From Caldisericota bacterium (GTDB lineage: Bacteria > Caldisericota > JANLFM01), in assembly GCA_024655865.1 (NCBI GenBank), contig JANLFM010000002.1, forward strand, positions 1-21,636: DNA of 21,636 nt, written 5' to 3'. Below are positions 1 to 6,893 of the stretch, one piece after another. Each line of letters begins with the position of its first letter. The first letter of the stretch is position 1. The position numbers were made by a program, and so were the translations under genes. A model generated the notes under the pieces. It worked only from the letters and a program-made list of their open reading frames with translations. It ran no database searches and was not told the DNA's origin.

Positions 1-71
1 AATTTAAGAGGTCTGCGACCACCTCTACTCGCCACCTTTGCCTTCAGCCTCTGTCGAAACCTTGCGCCCCC
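1..71 (-). ncRNA. ssrA: tmRNA (ssrA), 5' end only, cut by the left edge
   Basis: Read on the minus strand from 71, the sequence opens with GGGGGCGCAAGGTTTCGAC, the tmRNA 5' signature: the acceptor-stem strand followed by the GGTTTCGAC D-loop-like motif. A hairpin of AGAGGT with ACCTCT follows, then an A-rich run, in the place of pseudoknot PK1. tmRNA acts with SmpB to rescue stalled ribosomes and tag the unfinished protein. The tag-peptide reading frame and the 3' CCA half lie outside the window. SmpB is encoded upstream on the same strand at 1323-1799, which supports the call. Confidence 0.9.
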
Positions 72-79
72 TCGTAACT

Positions 80-85
80 ATTCTA
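80..85 (-). promoter_or_regulatory. Probable -10 element of the ssrA promoter
   Basis: TAGAAT on the minus strand (five of six match TATAAT) ends 8 bases before the first G of the tmRNA, the expected -10 distance for a tmRNA whose 5' end is close to the transcription start. No convincing -35 hexamer lies 16-18 bases further upstream. A plus-strand TTGAAA at 93-98 in the same interval could belong to a promoter for the gene at 189, so the two promoters may overlap. Confidence 0.45.
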
Positions 86-188
86 GCATAAATTGAAACA
101 GAAAACCTTGAGAAATAATTCCTACCATCATGAACGAAACCTGTAAATCCTCGCTCTAATCATTGGAAGAGAGGGTATTTAAGCGAAA

Positions 189-1319
189 ATGAACATGCTA
201 AAAAAGTCAATCTGGGCACTATTAATCGCCCTTCTTATGAACATGGTCCCCTACGCCACGTTCGCCCAAGAGCCCGCTTATGAAAGCGCGCATTTTCGCT
301 TTTATTTCGATGACCCATCATTAAAGGAAAAAGTAAGTGCCCTGGCCGAAGAGAGAGAGTCCTTCTTCCAGTTCCTGAAGGGGCTTTTTCCCCAGGCGAA
401 GGATCCAGGGAAGATTGACTGCCAGATTTACACTTCCTGGGAGGAAGCCTACGAAAAAAGTGCAAAACTGAAAGAGGGCTTTGTTTACAATATTTATCAG
501 GAGGGAATTTTTATCAGAAGCGAGGATATCGCCCTGATGGTGAAAATTTCCCTGGGAGAGAGCGCTTCCTTCCTCCAGAGCGGGCTGGTCAAACTCCTCT
601 GGGACCAGTTTAGAGGCCTTAGCCCCCATAGCTCGACTCTCCTCCTGCTTAAGGAAAATCGGTTCTTCACGCCTTACGATATGATGTACCGACCGTATTC
701 CCTTTATGCCACCTGCACCTTTTCCTCCTTCCTCGCCTTTCTCTGGGAAAAATACGGCCAGGAGAAACTCCTTCAGCTTTTGGCGGGAATAAAGGATTAC
801 ATGCTCTCGAAAGGGCAGAGCTATCTGATACCCAAAACCATTCAGCAAGTTTACGGAAAAAGTATCGATCAACTCACGCAGGAATGGAAAGCCTATCTAT
901 TAACACTTCCTCAGCCTCCCTTTGACTCGAAGTCCTATGCTGCCGCAGCGGAGTTCATCAATAGGGCCGGAGCGGAGTTCTATCTCTGGATGGACTTTCC
1001 CAATTTCGTGGAAATCCTGAAAAATTACGGGACCCTGTACTTCTATTTCGACAGTTTTGACATGGAGAAAACTTCACTCTGGCTCGAACGCACAGAAGAG
1101 ATCGTCACCCGAAGCGAAAAAGCCTGGAAATCCCTGCGCAATCCGGGTACTTACTTGATATGGGGCGGGATCGCCCTGGGAATCATCCTTTTTGGAGTCG
1201 CCCTTTATTTCATTATCATGGGGCAGATCAATAAAAGAAAAGTCCTCGCCCTTAGGCAAAAGCGGGATAAAGAAGAGAAAAATTACGAGGAGTTCCTGGA
1301 GAAAAGGCTGAAAGGGTAG
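189..1319 (+). CDS. Secreted, membrane-anchored peptidase-MA-like protein without HExxH
   Basis: A 376-residue protein of unproven function. Residues 1-26 form a signal peptide with a likely cut after ATFA. Residues 322-345 form a transmembrane helix, followed by a short, highly charged tail that should face the cytoplasm. The part between resembles gluzincin-type 'peptidase MA-like' domains: it has the helix FLAFLWEKYGQEKLLQLL (residues 181-198) and the closing IQQVYGKSIDQLTQEWKAYL block (218-236). However, the helix where HExxH would be expected reads SLGESASFLQSGLVKLL (121-137), with no His pair. It is therefore probably a non-catalytic relative. The ATG at 189 is preceded by a purine-rich GGAAGAGAGGG, rather far upstream; the ATG at 195 is an alternative. 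The gene converges on smpB with a 3-base gap. Confidence 0.75.
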   Translation: MNMLKKSIWALLIALLMNMVPYATFAQEPAYESAHFRFYFDDPSLKEKVSALAEERESFFQFLKGLFPQAKDPGKIDCQIYTSWEEAYEKSAKLKEGFVYNIYQEGIFIRSEDIALMVKISLGESASFLQSGLVKLLWDQFRGLSPHSSTLLLLKENRFFTPYDMMYRPYSLYATCTFSSFLAFLWEKYGQEKLLQLLAGIKDYMLSKGQSYLIPKTIQQVYGKSIDQLTQEWKAYLLTLPQPPFDSKSYAAAAEFINRAGAEFYLWMDFPNFVEILKNYGTLYFYFDSFDMEKTSLWLERTEEIVTRSEKAWKSLRNPGTYLIWGGIALGIILFGVALYFIIMGQINKRKVLALRQKRDKEEKNYEEFLEKRLKG

Positions 1320-1322
1320 GGG

Positions 1323-1799
1323 CTATTTTAGTTTCCTGAGCTTGGCCTTCATGGCCTCAGCAATCGCCTTCCTCTCCTCTTTTCTCCTGATGGCCTCTCT
1401 TTTATCGTATTCCTTTTTCCCCCGGGCCACGGCGATTTCCAGTTTCGCCAGATGGTTTTTGAGATAAAGGCGCAAGGGGATGATAGTCAACCCCTTTTCC
1501 TGGGATTTCCCCAGAAGTCGCCTGATCTCCCATTTGTGCAGGAGAAGTTTCCTTTTCCGCGTGGGATCGGGAGCGAATGCGGCCGCTGGCTTGTAACTTC
1601 CAATGTGCAAGTTATGTATGAAAGCCTCGCCATTCTCCACGCGCACAAAGGAATCTAGGAAGTTTACTCTGCCCTCGCGAATAGCCTTAATCTCGGAACC
1701 AAAAAGAGCGAGTCCGGCTTCAAATTTCTCGAGAATTTCATATTGATGAGCGGCGCGGCGATTAACCGCCACCACCTTAATTTCCTGATCTTTTTCCAT
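1323..1799 (-). CDS. smpB: SsrA-binding protein SmpB
   Basis: 158 residues, the usual SmpB length. SmpB binds the tRNA-like domain of tmRNA and delivers it to stalled ribosomes. Recognisable blocks are NRRAAHQYEILEKFEAGLAL (residues 13-32) with the following GSEIKAIREGRVNFLDSF, the PTRKRKLLLHKWEI stretch near residue 80, and a long basic C-terminal tail (KKEYDKRE onward) that enters the mRNA channel. The ATG at 1799 is the natural start. Upstream, a CATAAT at 1821-1826 on the minus strand may be a -10 box but lacks a good -35. ssrA lies downstream on the same strand, separated by one gene of opposite orientation. Confidence 0.97.
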   Translation of the reverse strand: MEKDQEIKVVAVNRRAAHQYEILEKFEAGLALFGSEIKAIREGRVNFLDSFVRVENGEAFIHNLHIGSYKPAAAFAPDPTRKRKLLLHKWEIRRLLGKSQEKGLTIIPLRLYLKNHLAKLEIAVARGKKEYDKREAIRRKEERKAIAEAMKAKLRKLK

Positions 1800-1907
1800 G
1801 TTTCTTGCTCAAATCCCTTTATTATGGAAGGATACCACATAGAAGTAGAACTAAAAAGGAACAAGGCAGGCTCTCAGACCGTCTAAAAAGGCAAAGGAGG
1901 TTAAGCG

Positions 1908-3890
1908 ATGAAAATCGGAGCTACGGCTCTTATCGTTATTCTTTTAGTTTCGACCTTCGCCCCTCTGGGGATGTCCGCAGGCCAGAGCAAGAGGGTATTT
2001 GGGGCTGAGATTCCAGGTACGATCGCCTTTTCAATTACTCCCGAGAGGGATTTTTACTATACGGGTGAAGTGGCAGGCTTCTTAATGGAAGTGGAAAACA
2101 AGAGCACGGAGCCCGTAGAACTTACTTTTAACACTTCACAGCAGTACGACCTGGAGGTCACCGGGCCCAATTCCTATTACTGGAGGTGGTCTCAGGGAAA
2201 ATTCTTCCTCATGGTGCTCACTGCCTACACATTGAACCCCGGCGAGAAAAAGATTTACCGGGAATCCTGGAGTATTCCGGAACAGGCTTTGCCAGGAATT
2301 TACAACATAAAAGCCCGTCTTACCTCTTTTAATTTCAATCTGGAAGGTTCTTGCCAGATTCAGGTAAAGGAAGGAACTGGTTGGGGAGAGATCTTCTTCC
2401 AGGACGATTACGGAGAGGTGATCACGATTTCCTCCTTCAAACAAGACTTTCTGGAATCGGTTTCAAAAGCGGACACAGCACAAGAATATTGGGTCGGGGG
2501 CAAGGTTGAGCAGGCGGACAATCCTCCCTGGCATTTTCGTTTCCGCCCGGATTCCCTAATTGTAACTACTGAGGCGCCAAAGGATACTGTGGCGCAAAGG
2601 ATAGTGGAGATCGAAAACAACCTGAACTACTGGACGAGCGTGCCCACGGTTTTCCTCCGCCTGAAACCTCTTTCCAGATCCCAGGGAACCCCATTTTCTG
2701 ACATCCAGGGACACTGGGCAAAAGCGCCAGTGCTTGCCCTTTTTCAGGAAGGGGTGGTGAGCGGGTATCCAGACGGCACTTTCCGGGCTGACGGGCTCTT
2801 AACCAGGGCGGAGTTTGCCAAAATGGTCATTATGGCCCTCAAGATTTCCCCGATCTCCTCTCCCACTCCAACCTTCCCGGACGTCCCCAAGGATCACTGG
2901 GGCTATGCCTACATTGAGACCGCCGTAAAGGTGGGGCTCTTCAAGGGATTTCCAGATGGCACCTTCCATCCCGAGGAATCGGTCACGCGGGAACAAATTC
3001 TTACGGTAATTGTAAGAAATGCTGGTTGGAAAATCGCGCAACCAGCAAGTCCCACCTTTCCCGATTTAGGACCTGAGCACTGGGCTTATCCCTACGTGGA
3101 GACGGCCATTGAGGAAGGGTTTCTCGAGAAGGGAGACCCTCGCCTGTGCGGGGAATTCTGGGGTCCTGGGACTCCGGCTACTCGGGGGCAAACAGCTCTC
3201 CTCCTTTCACGGCTGTTATACCTTTTTGAGAAAAAAATGGATTACATAGTGATCAAGGCTGATCACGGAGGAGGCCTAGTTCCCGCCGAGGTCGTGCGTC
3301 AACATGTTGTCACCTTTCACCTTTACGGGGATGGCACTTTTATCGTTTTGAAGGATGGATTCGTGCGTACAGGGAAAATTTCCTATGCTCGAGCTCTGGA
3401 CCTGGTTACCTTCCTCTCCTCTTATGGGTTTTTCAGGATGAAGGAACTCTATCAACCTGAGCCTCAGGTTTACGACGCACCATCCACCTATATTCAAGTA
3501 AATTTAAACAAAATTCAGAAAATGGTTACAGAGTACGCCTGGGGTGCGCCCGGAGAGTTCCGCTACCTTTACACTTACCTGAGAAGGTGCGACCTGGGAA
3601 AGACTGAGGAGTATATTCCCCAAAGAAGCACTCTTTTCGTGAACCTTTTGGGCCCCTTAGAGGGATTGAGCGAGGATCAAAAGGGAAGGGAGGTGGAGCT
3701 CCCCGAGGAATTCAAAAAAGGGATTCCCAGGTTGAGCGAGTTGGCCAAGCTGGCAGAGGGGTTTGATCTGAAGCCCGAGCTTTACACCCTGATCGCTCCC
3801 ATTCTGGGAGCGCACGAGCGCGTAATTGTTGCGGCAGAGGATGGCCTGGCCTACTCCCTGATAGTAAAGATCACCCTGCCTTACGAATAA
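1908..3890 (+). CDS. S-layer-homology mosaic protein with BsuPI-like domain
   Basis: 660 residues, exported by a signal peptide (residues 1-24). Domains in order: a BsuPI/intracellular-proteinase-inhibitor-like beta domain (about 36-140, with VENKSTEPVELTF and PGIYNIKARL); a region about 160-252 whose NPPWHFRFRPDSL and VEIENNLNYW resemble the BP74 N-terminal domain; three SLH repeats beginning PFSDIQGHW (262), FPDVPKDHW (323) and FPDLGPEHW (384), the first two with the GYPDGTF/GFPDGTF and LTRAEF/VTREQI cores; and a C-terminal region (about 445-660) whose first 110 residues have an emfourin-like look. SLH repeats bind secondary cell-wall polymers, so the protein should sit on the envelope surface. 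The ATG at 1908 follows a strong AAAGGAGG. The third SLH repeat carries an insert (GDPRLCGEFWG). Signal peptide, BsuPI and SLH are firm; the other assignments are tentative. Confidence 0.88.
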   Translation: MKIGATALIVILLVSTFAPLGMSAGQSKRVFGAEIPGTIAFSITPERDFYYTGEVAGFLMEVENKSTEPVELTFNTSQQYDLEVTGPNSYYWRWSQGKFFLMVLTAYTLNPGEKKIYRESWSIPEQALPGIYNIKARLTSFNFNLEGSCQIQVKEGTGWGEIFFQDDYGEVITISSFKQDFLESVSKADTAQEYWVGGKVEQADNPPWHFRFRPDSLIVTTEAPKDTVAQRIVEIENNLNYWTSVPTVFLRLKPLSRSQGTPFSDIQGHWAKAPVLALFQEGVVSGYPDGTFRADGLLTRAEFAKMVIMALKISPISSPTPTFPDVPKDHWGYAYIETAVKVGLFKGFPDGTFHPEESVTREQILTVIVRNAGWKIAQPASPTFPDLGPEHWAYPYVETAIEEGFLEKGDPRLCGEFWGPGTPATRGQTALLLSRLLYLFEKKMDYIVIKADHGGGLVPAEVVRQHVVTFHLYGDGTFIVLKDGFVRTGKISYARALDLVTFLSSYGFFRMKELYQPEPQVYDAPSTYIQVNLNKIQKMVTEYAWGAPGEFRYLYTYLRRCDLGKTEEYIPQRSTLFVNLLGPLEGLSEDQKGREVELPEEFKKGIPRLSELAKLAEGFDLKPELYTLIAPILGAHERVIVAAEDGLAYSLIVKITLPYE

Positions 3891-3907
3891 TTAAAGGAGG
3901 AGGGAAC

Positions 3908-4381
3908 ATGAAGGAGGAAGTCGCCTGCTGTACTCTTTATTGTGGTCTGTGCGCCTCAAGGCGCCGGATCCCTCAGGAAGCTAAAAAGCTTCGGGAGATG
4001 CTCAAAGAAGAAGGCTACGACCTAGGTTACTTTGACGTCCCGGAGTTACACCCGATTTTTGGGAAATTTTGGGAGGGCCTGAACCTTCTGGCTGATATTC
4101 CTTGCAGGGGTTGCCGGGGCGGGGGTGGTTACCCTGATTGCCCGGTGCGGAAATGCGTCAGGGAAAGACAGCTCTTCAGCTGTGCGGATTGTTCGGAATT
4201 CCCCTGTCAGATGCTTAAGGATTTCCTGAAAAATTACCCTCTATTTAGCGCTGATTCCAGGAGGCTGAAAGAGATCGGGTACGAGAAGTGGGCAAGGGAG
4301 CAAGAAGATAGAGCTATAACAGGGTTCTCCTACGCCGATGTAAGGCTCCCCAGAATGGAGGAAGAAAAGCTTTCCGGGTAA
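3908..4381 (+). CDS. DUF3795-like cysteine-rich protein
   Basis: 157 residues with eleven cysteines in the first 100: CCTLYCGLC (residues 7-15), CRGC (66-69), C78, C83 and CADCSEFPC (92-100). This arrangement matches the DUF3795 family, small proteins believed to bind metal; their function is not established. It is probably cytoplasmic, as no signal peptide is visible. The ATG follows AAAGGAGGAGGG at an ideal distance, only 17 bases after the SLH gene stops, so the two are likely cotranscribed although their predicted locations differ. The last 40 residues are charged and lack recognisable motifs. Confidence 0.8.
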   Translation: MKEEVACCTLYCGLCASRRRIPQEAKKLREMLKEEGYDLGYFDVPELHPIFGKFWEGLNLLADIPCRGCRGGGGYPDCPVRKCVRERQLFSCADCSEFPCQMLKDFLKNYPLFSADSRRLKEIGYEKWAREQEDRAITGFSYADVRLPRMEEEKLSG

Positions 4382-4755
4382 ATTGTTGATTGAAAAATAA
4401 AGACAACCATTTCATACAGAACCTACTAGATAGCTCTGCCCAAATTCGCAAAGTCAAAATAAACTTGCTGGAAACCATCACAAAAACACTCAGATTAGCC
4501 CGTAGAGACGGACGAGGGGGCCTAAATAAAGACAACACAATATTGATAGTTTTGAGGGGAAAATTGAGGACATTTCCGCATCGTTCTTAAGGATCCCTCA
4601 GAGACAGGGGCTTGCCCGCTTGCGAGCCTCCTCACCAGAGCTCTCAATTTTTCCAGGAATCGAGGGTCTCTTTCTGGGTCCTAACTCTATTTCTTAATTT
4701 TGCGATAATCAAATAGGAGCTCGTTCTTTAGCACATCGCTTCCAACTATGATTTG
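4382..4755. other. 374-base gene-poor interval
   Basis: No ORF here is convincing. A 66-codon plus-strand frame at 4390-4590 has no clear Shine-Dalgarno site and no recognisable family. Its end (LNKDNT...) and the nearby TTGAGGACATTTCC recall worn insertion-sequence ends, but I cannot establish that. The second half holds the hairpin-forming stretch listed at 4591-4681. No terminator with a T-run is seen for either flanking gene. Confidence 0.5.
4591..4681. other. Possible structured element (long-range hairpin)
   Basis: GGATCC at 4591-4596 can pair with GGGTCC at 4676-4681 (one G-T pair), and AGAGAC at 4600-4605 pairs perfectly with GTCTCT at 4666-4671, with a small internal loop (CTC/TTCT) between the two stems. 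Inside lie GGGCTTGCCC and GCTTGCGAGC, which can form small stems. It could be a small RNA, an untranslated-region structure or a repeat remnant. The strand is not decided and no promoter is evident. Confidence 0.3.
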
Positions 4756-5208
4756 TCAGAGAGGTTCCTCTTCTTTTTTCTCCTGCAGAAGGCCCAGCAA
4801 TTTAGCCTGAATCCCAATAAACTTTACGAATTTATCTTCTATCCTGGTGAGTTTCTCTAAAGTATCGGCCAGGAATTTGATCGCCCCAGAATTGACTGCG
4901 CTCGTAACTTTGGCATTGTTGAAAATTCTCCAGGCCTCCTGAGTAGTCTCTTGTGCCTCGCTCCGGAGTCTGTTTAGCTCTACCAGAATGCGTTTTAGTT
5001 CCTCTATGATGTTTAAGCCGCTCTCAATTTCCCGGTCCGCTTGTGCTTGCCTTATAGCTACAGGGATGTGTTTTATCACATGGTTTCCTACAGCTGACTT
5101 GCTCACGCTGAATTGCTTTGCTATATCTCTATAGGAAACGCCCTCAGAGATTTTCTTTTCAATCTCCAGGCGATTTGGGTGAGTGCAAATAGAACATTTT
5201 CCTGGCAT
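4756..5208 (-). CDS. Small Cys-motif / helix-turn-helix protein, phage-like
   Basis: 150 residues. The N-terminus CSICTHPNR (residues 5-13) looks like half of a zinc-binding knuckle. A helix-turn-helix follows (about 24-48: VSYRDIAKQFSVSKSAVGNHV). The remainder is helical and probably coiled-coil (about 60-140). Proteins of this pattern occur in prophages and mobile regions, sometimes beside terminases, and are presumed to bind DNA; no phage gene is seen here. The ATG at 5208 is preceded by AGAGGA at normal spacing. The gene lies 92 bases downstream of the radical SAM gene in the same direction with a hairpin between them, so cotranscription is uncertain. An AT-rich stretch just upstream (GATAATTAATTTAATAAG) may hold its own -10 box. 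Confidence 0.65.
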   Translation of the reverse strand: MPGKCSICTHPNRLEIEKKISEGVSYRDIAKQFSVSKSAVGNHVIKHIPVAIRQAQADREIESGLNIIEELKRILVELNRLRSEAQETTQEAWRIFNNAKVTSAVNSGAIKFLADTLEKLTRIEDKFVKFIGIQAKLLGLLQEKKEEEPL

Positions 5209-5280
5209 TTAAGCAATCCTCTTATTAAATTAATTATCTCTCAAATCGCCTTAGTGTGCCAGCCTGATTCGAGATTAAAA

Positions 5281-5298
5281 TATTCCACTATAGGAATA
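5281..5298 (-). terminator. Hairpin after the radical SAM gene, possible weak terminator
   Basis: A perfect 6-6-6 inverted repeat, TATTCC-N6-GGAATA, starts a few bases after the radical SAM stop codon and is followed on the minus strand by TTTTAAT. The stem is short and AT-rich, so it may attenuate rather than fully terminate, or serve as a protein-binding site upstream of the HTH gene. Confidence 0.4.
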
Positions 5299-5300
5299 CG

Positions 5301-6701
5301 TTAAGCGTCTGGATTGCTTCCCGACCGTCCTCCTTTGAAGGAAACGGCTTCCTGGGCACTGGCTGTTTCTTCCCAGAGTTGATCCGCCACAGCACCCCAT
5401 TCCTGAGCATAGCCATAGAGCGGCTGGCAGAGTTGAGATACCGAGATGCCATTTCTCTGTGTGGGATAAGCCCCTGTCTCATTTACAATCTTCTCCAGCT
5501 TTTGGGGATTGTCAATAATTGGACAAGGCCTGAGGTGGTTTAAATTAAACGGTTGGTTGGCCTGATAGGCCATGAAGAGAGGACTCTTTAGCGCTTCCAC
5601 TAAAGTGGTATTCTTTATATTTACATTGGCATAGTGCACAAAAGCGCAAGGCTCCACGTCACCAGCAGCGTTGATGTGGAAGTAGCTCCTACCACCTGCT
5701 ATGCAGCCGCCTACAAGGTTGCCATCATTCCAGAAGTCAATTACGAAAATGGGTTTTTCCCTGCGCCAGCGCTGAAGGGTCTGGTACATAAAACCCCTCT
5801 GCTCCGGAGTAGCCATATACTGTAGATCTGGCTCCCCTCCTGTTGGAATATAAGTAAAAAGCCATCCCCAAAGGCACCCTTTCTCTATCATCAGATCTAT
5901 AAAGGCATCGCTGGCGATCTCTTCGGTATTCTGCCGAGTATAAGTGGCGGAAAATCCAAAGGCCGCTCCAGCTTCCCGAAGATTGTCCATAGCTTCCATC
6001 ACTTTCCTGAAAACCCCTTTTCCTCTTCTTAAGTTGGTGTTTTCTTCCAGCCCGTCAATACTGATGGCAAAGGCGATGTTCCCCACCTCCGCTACCTTCC
6101 GGGCAAATTCTTTATCGATGAGTGTACCGTTGGTGTAGACGTGGAAAATGTCCTTGCTATGCTTTTTGGCGAGATCCAAGAGATCATTCTTGCGCACGGT
6201 GGGCTCCCCTCCGGAGACTACTAAGAAACGCATCCCCAGACCCTCAGCTTCTGTTAAAATTCTGTCCAGAGTAGCGAAGTCCAAGTCCTCCCTGGGAAAC
6301 TCAGCAGCCCAGCATCCTTTACACCTCAAATTGCATCGTTCGGTAAGATCGAACAGCATTACCGGGGGCACATGTACGCCATATTTCTCCTGCGCTTTCC
6401 TTATCTCTTCCGGGCTCAGGACAAGGGCATCAATGAAGAAATTGCTGATAAGGGTGTCCCTAACCTTGGGGGAAAGCTGGCCAAAAGCCCTGACCGCCAG
6501 CTGCCGCCAGTTGTTGTTTTCATCTGAGAGGAACTCGACCACGGATTTGGCGTAGTTTTTGTGCAACTCGCTTCTGGCAATTTTCTCTCCCCACCATTTT
6601 GCTAGCTTAACCATGTTTTTCTCCGGATCCCGTGCAAGGTACCTCAGCCCTTCTTTCAGCACCACTTCTCCTAATGCTGCTTTAACGCTTTCAAAAGCCA
6701 T
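5301..6701 (-). CDS. Radical SAM protein with C-terminal auxiliary cysteines
   Basis: 466 residues. The CxxxCxxC motif (C123, C127, C130 in ERCNLRCKGCW) binds the [4Fe-4S] cluster that cleaves S-adenosylmethionine, and SGGEP (163-167) contacts SAM. A helical N-terminal extension of about 110 residues precedes the barrel. After the barrel, C333, C352 (in GDVEPCAF), C393 and C425 form a SPASM-like set that could ligate one or two auxiliary clusters, as in peptide- or protein-modifying enzymes. No precursor peptide is obvious nearby, so the substrate is unknown. The ATG at 6701 is preceded by AAAAGGAGG. Its promoter is strong and carries an inverted repeat, which suggests regulation. Confidence 0.88.
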   Translation of the reverse strand: MAFESVKAALGEVVLKEGLRYLARDPEKNMVKLAKWWGEKIARSELHKNYAKSVVEFLSDENNNWRQLAVRAFGQLSPKVRDTLISNFFIDALVLSPEEIRKAQEKYGVHVPPVMLFDLTERCNLRCKGCWAAEFPREDLDFATLDRILTEAEGLGMRFLVVSGGEPTVRKNDLLDLAKKHSKDIFHVYTNGTLIDKEFARKVAEVGNIAFAISIDGLEENTNLRRGKGVFRKVMEAMDNLREAGAAFGFSATYTRQNTEEIASDAFIDLMIEKGCLWGWLFTYIPTGGEPDLQYMATPEQRGFMYQTLQRWRREKPIFVIDFWNDGNLVGGCIAGGRSYFHINAAGDVEPCAFVHYANVNIKNTTLVEALKSPLFMAYQANQPFNLNHLRPCPIIDNPQKLEKIVNETGAYPTQRNGISVSQLCQPLYGYAQEWGAVADQLWEETASAQEAVSFKGGRSGSNPDA

Positions 6702-6725
6702 TTCATTGCCTCCTTTTGTTTAATA

Positions 6726-6754
6726 ATTATATCATAACTGTCCTGTTATGTCCA
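6726..6754 (-). promoter_or_regulatory. Sigma-A-type promoter of the radical SAM gene
   Basis: On the minus strand, TGGACA (6749-6754), a 17-base spacer and a perfect TATAAT (6726-6731). The start would fall near 6718, giving a leader of about 17 bases that contains the Shine-Dalgarno site. Confidence 0.8.
6733..6750. promoter_or_regulatory. Candidate operator in the radical SAM promoter spacer
   Basis: Perfect 6-6-6 inverted repeat CATAAC-TGTCCT-GTTATG filling the -35/-10 spacer and touching the -35 box. A dimeric repressor bound here would block RNA polymerase. Its regulator is unknown; the neighbouring HTH protein and TrmB-like regulator are possibilities without evidence. Confidence 0.5.
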
Positions 6755-6837
6755 GTAATGATTTAAATTTTTCTTTTTGGGAGAAAAGCTGGAGTATGTA
6801 CCTGGGTTTGAAATAAGATATTCCTCGAAATCTGCGC

Positions 6838-6866
6838 TTTACTTAAGGGTCAGAGGCTTATATCAT
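6838..6866 (+). promoter_or_regulatory. Likely promoter of the zinc-ribbon/sigma operon
   Basis: TTTACT (6838-6843), a 17-base spacer and TATCAT (6861-6866). The start would be near 6873, just before the GGAGG ribosome-binding site. I looked for a SigR-type promoter (GGAAT and GTT about 18 apart) and did not find one. Confidence 0.5.
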
Positions 6867-6893
6867 AAGAGAAAAACTAAGGAGGTGGGTTAG

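Noticed and set aside
321-872. Minus-strand open frame of 183 codons
   Set aside because: Antisense to the peptidase-MA-like gene, whose signal peptide, anchor and codon pattern are convincing; the antisense translation shows no family features.
4390-4590. Plus-strand frame of 66 codons in the gap after the DUF3795-like gene
   Set aside because: No clear ribosome site and no recognisable fold. A possible insertion-sequence remnant, but I cannot show terminal repeats or a transposase motif.
6702-6893. Search for a SigR-type promoter before the zinc-ribbon/sigma operon
   Set aside because: No GGAAT-like and GTT-like pair with about 18 bases between them was found; the nearest GGGAG/GTT pair has 22 bases between.
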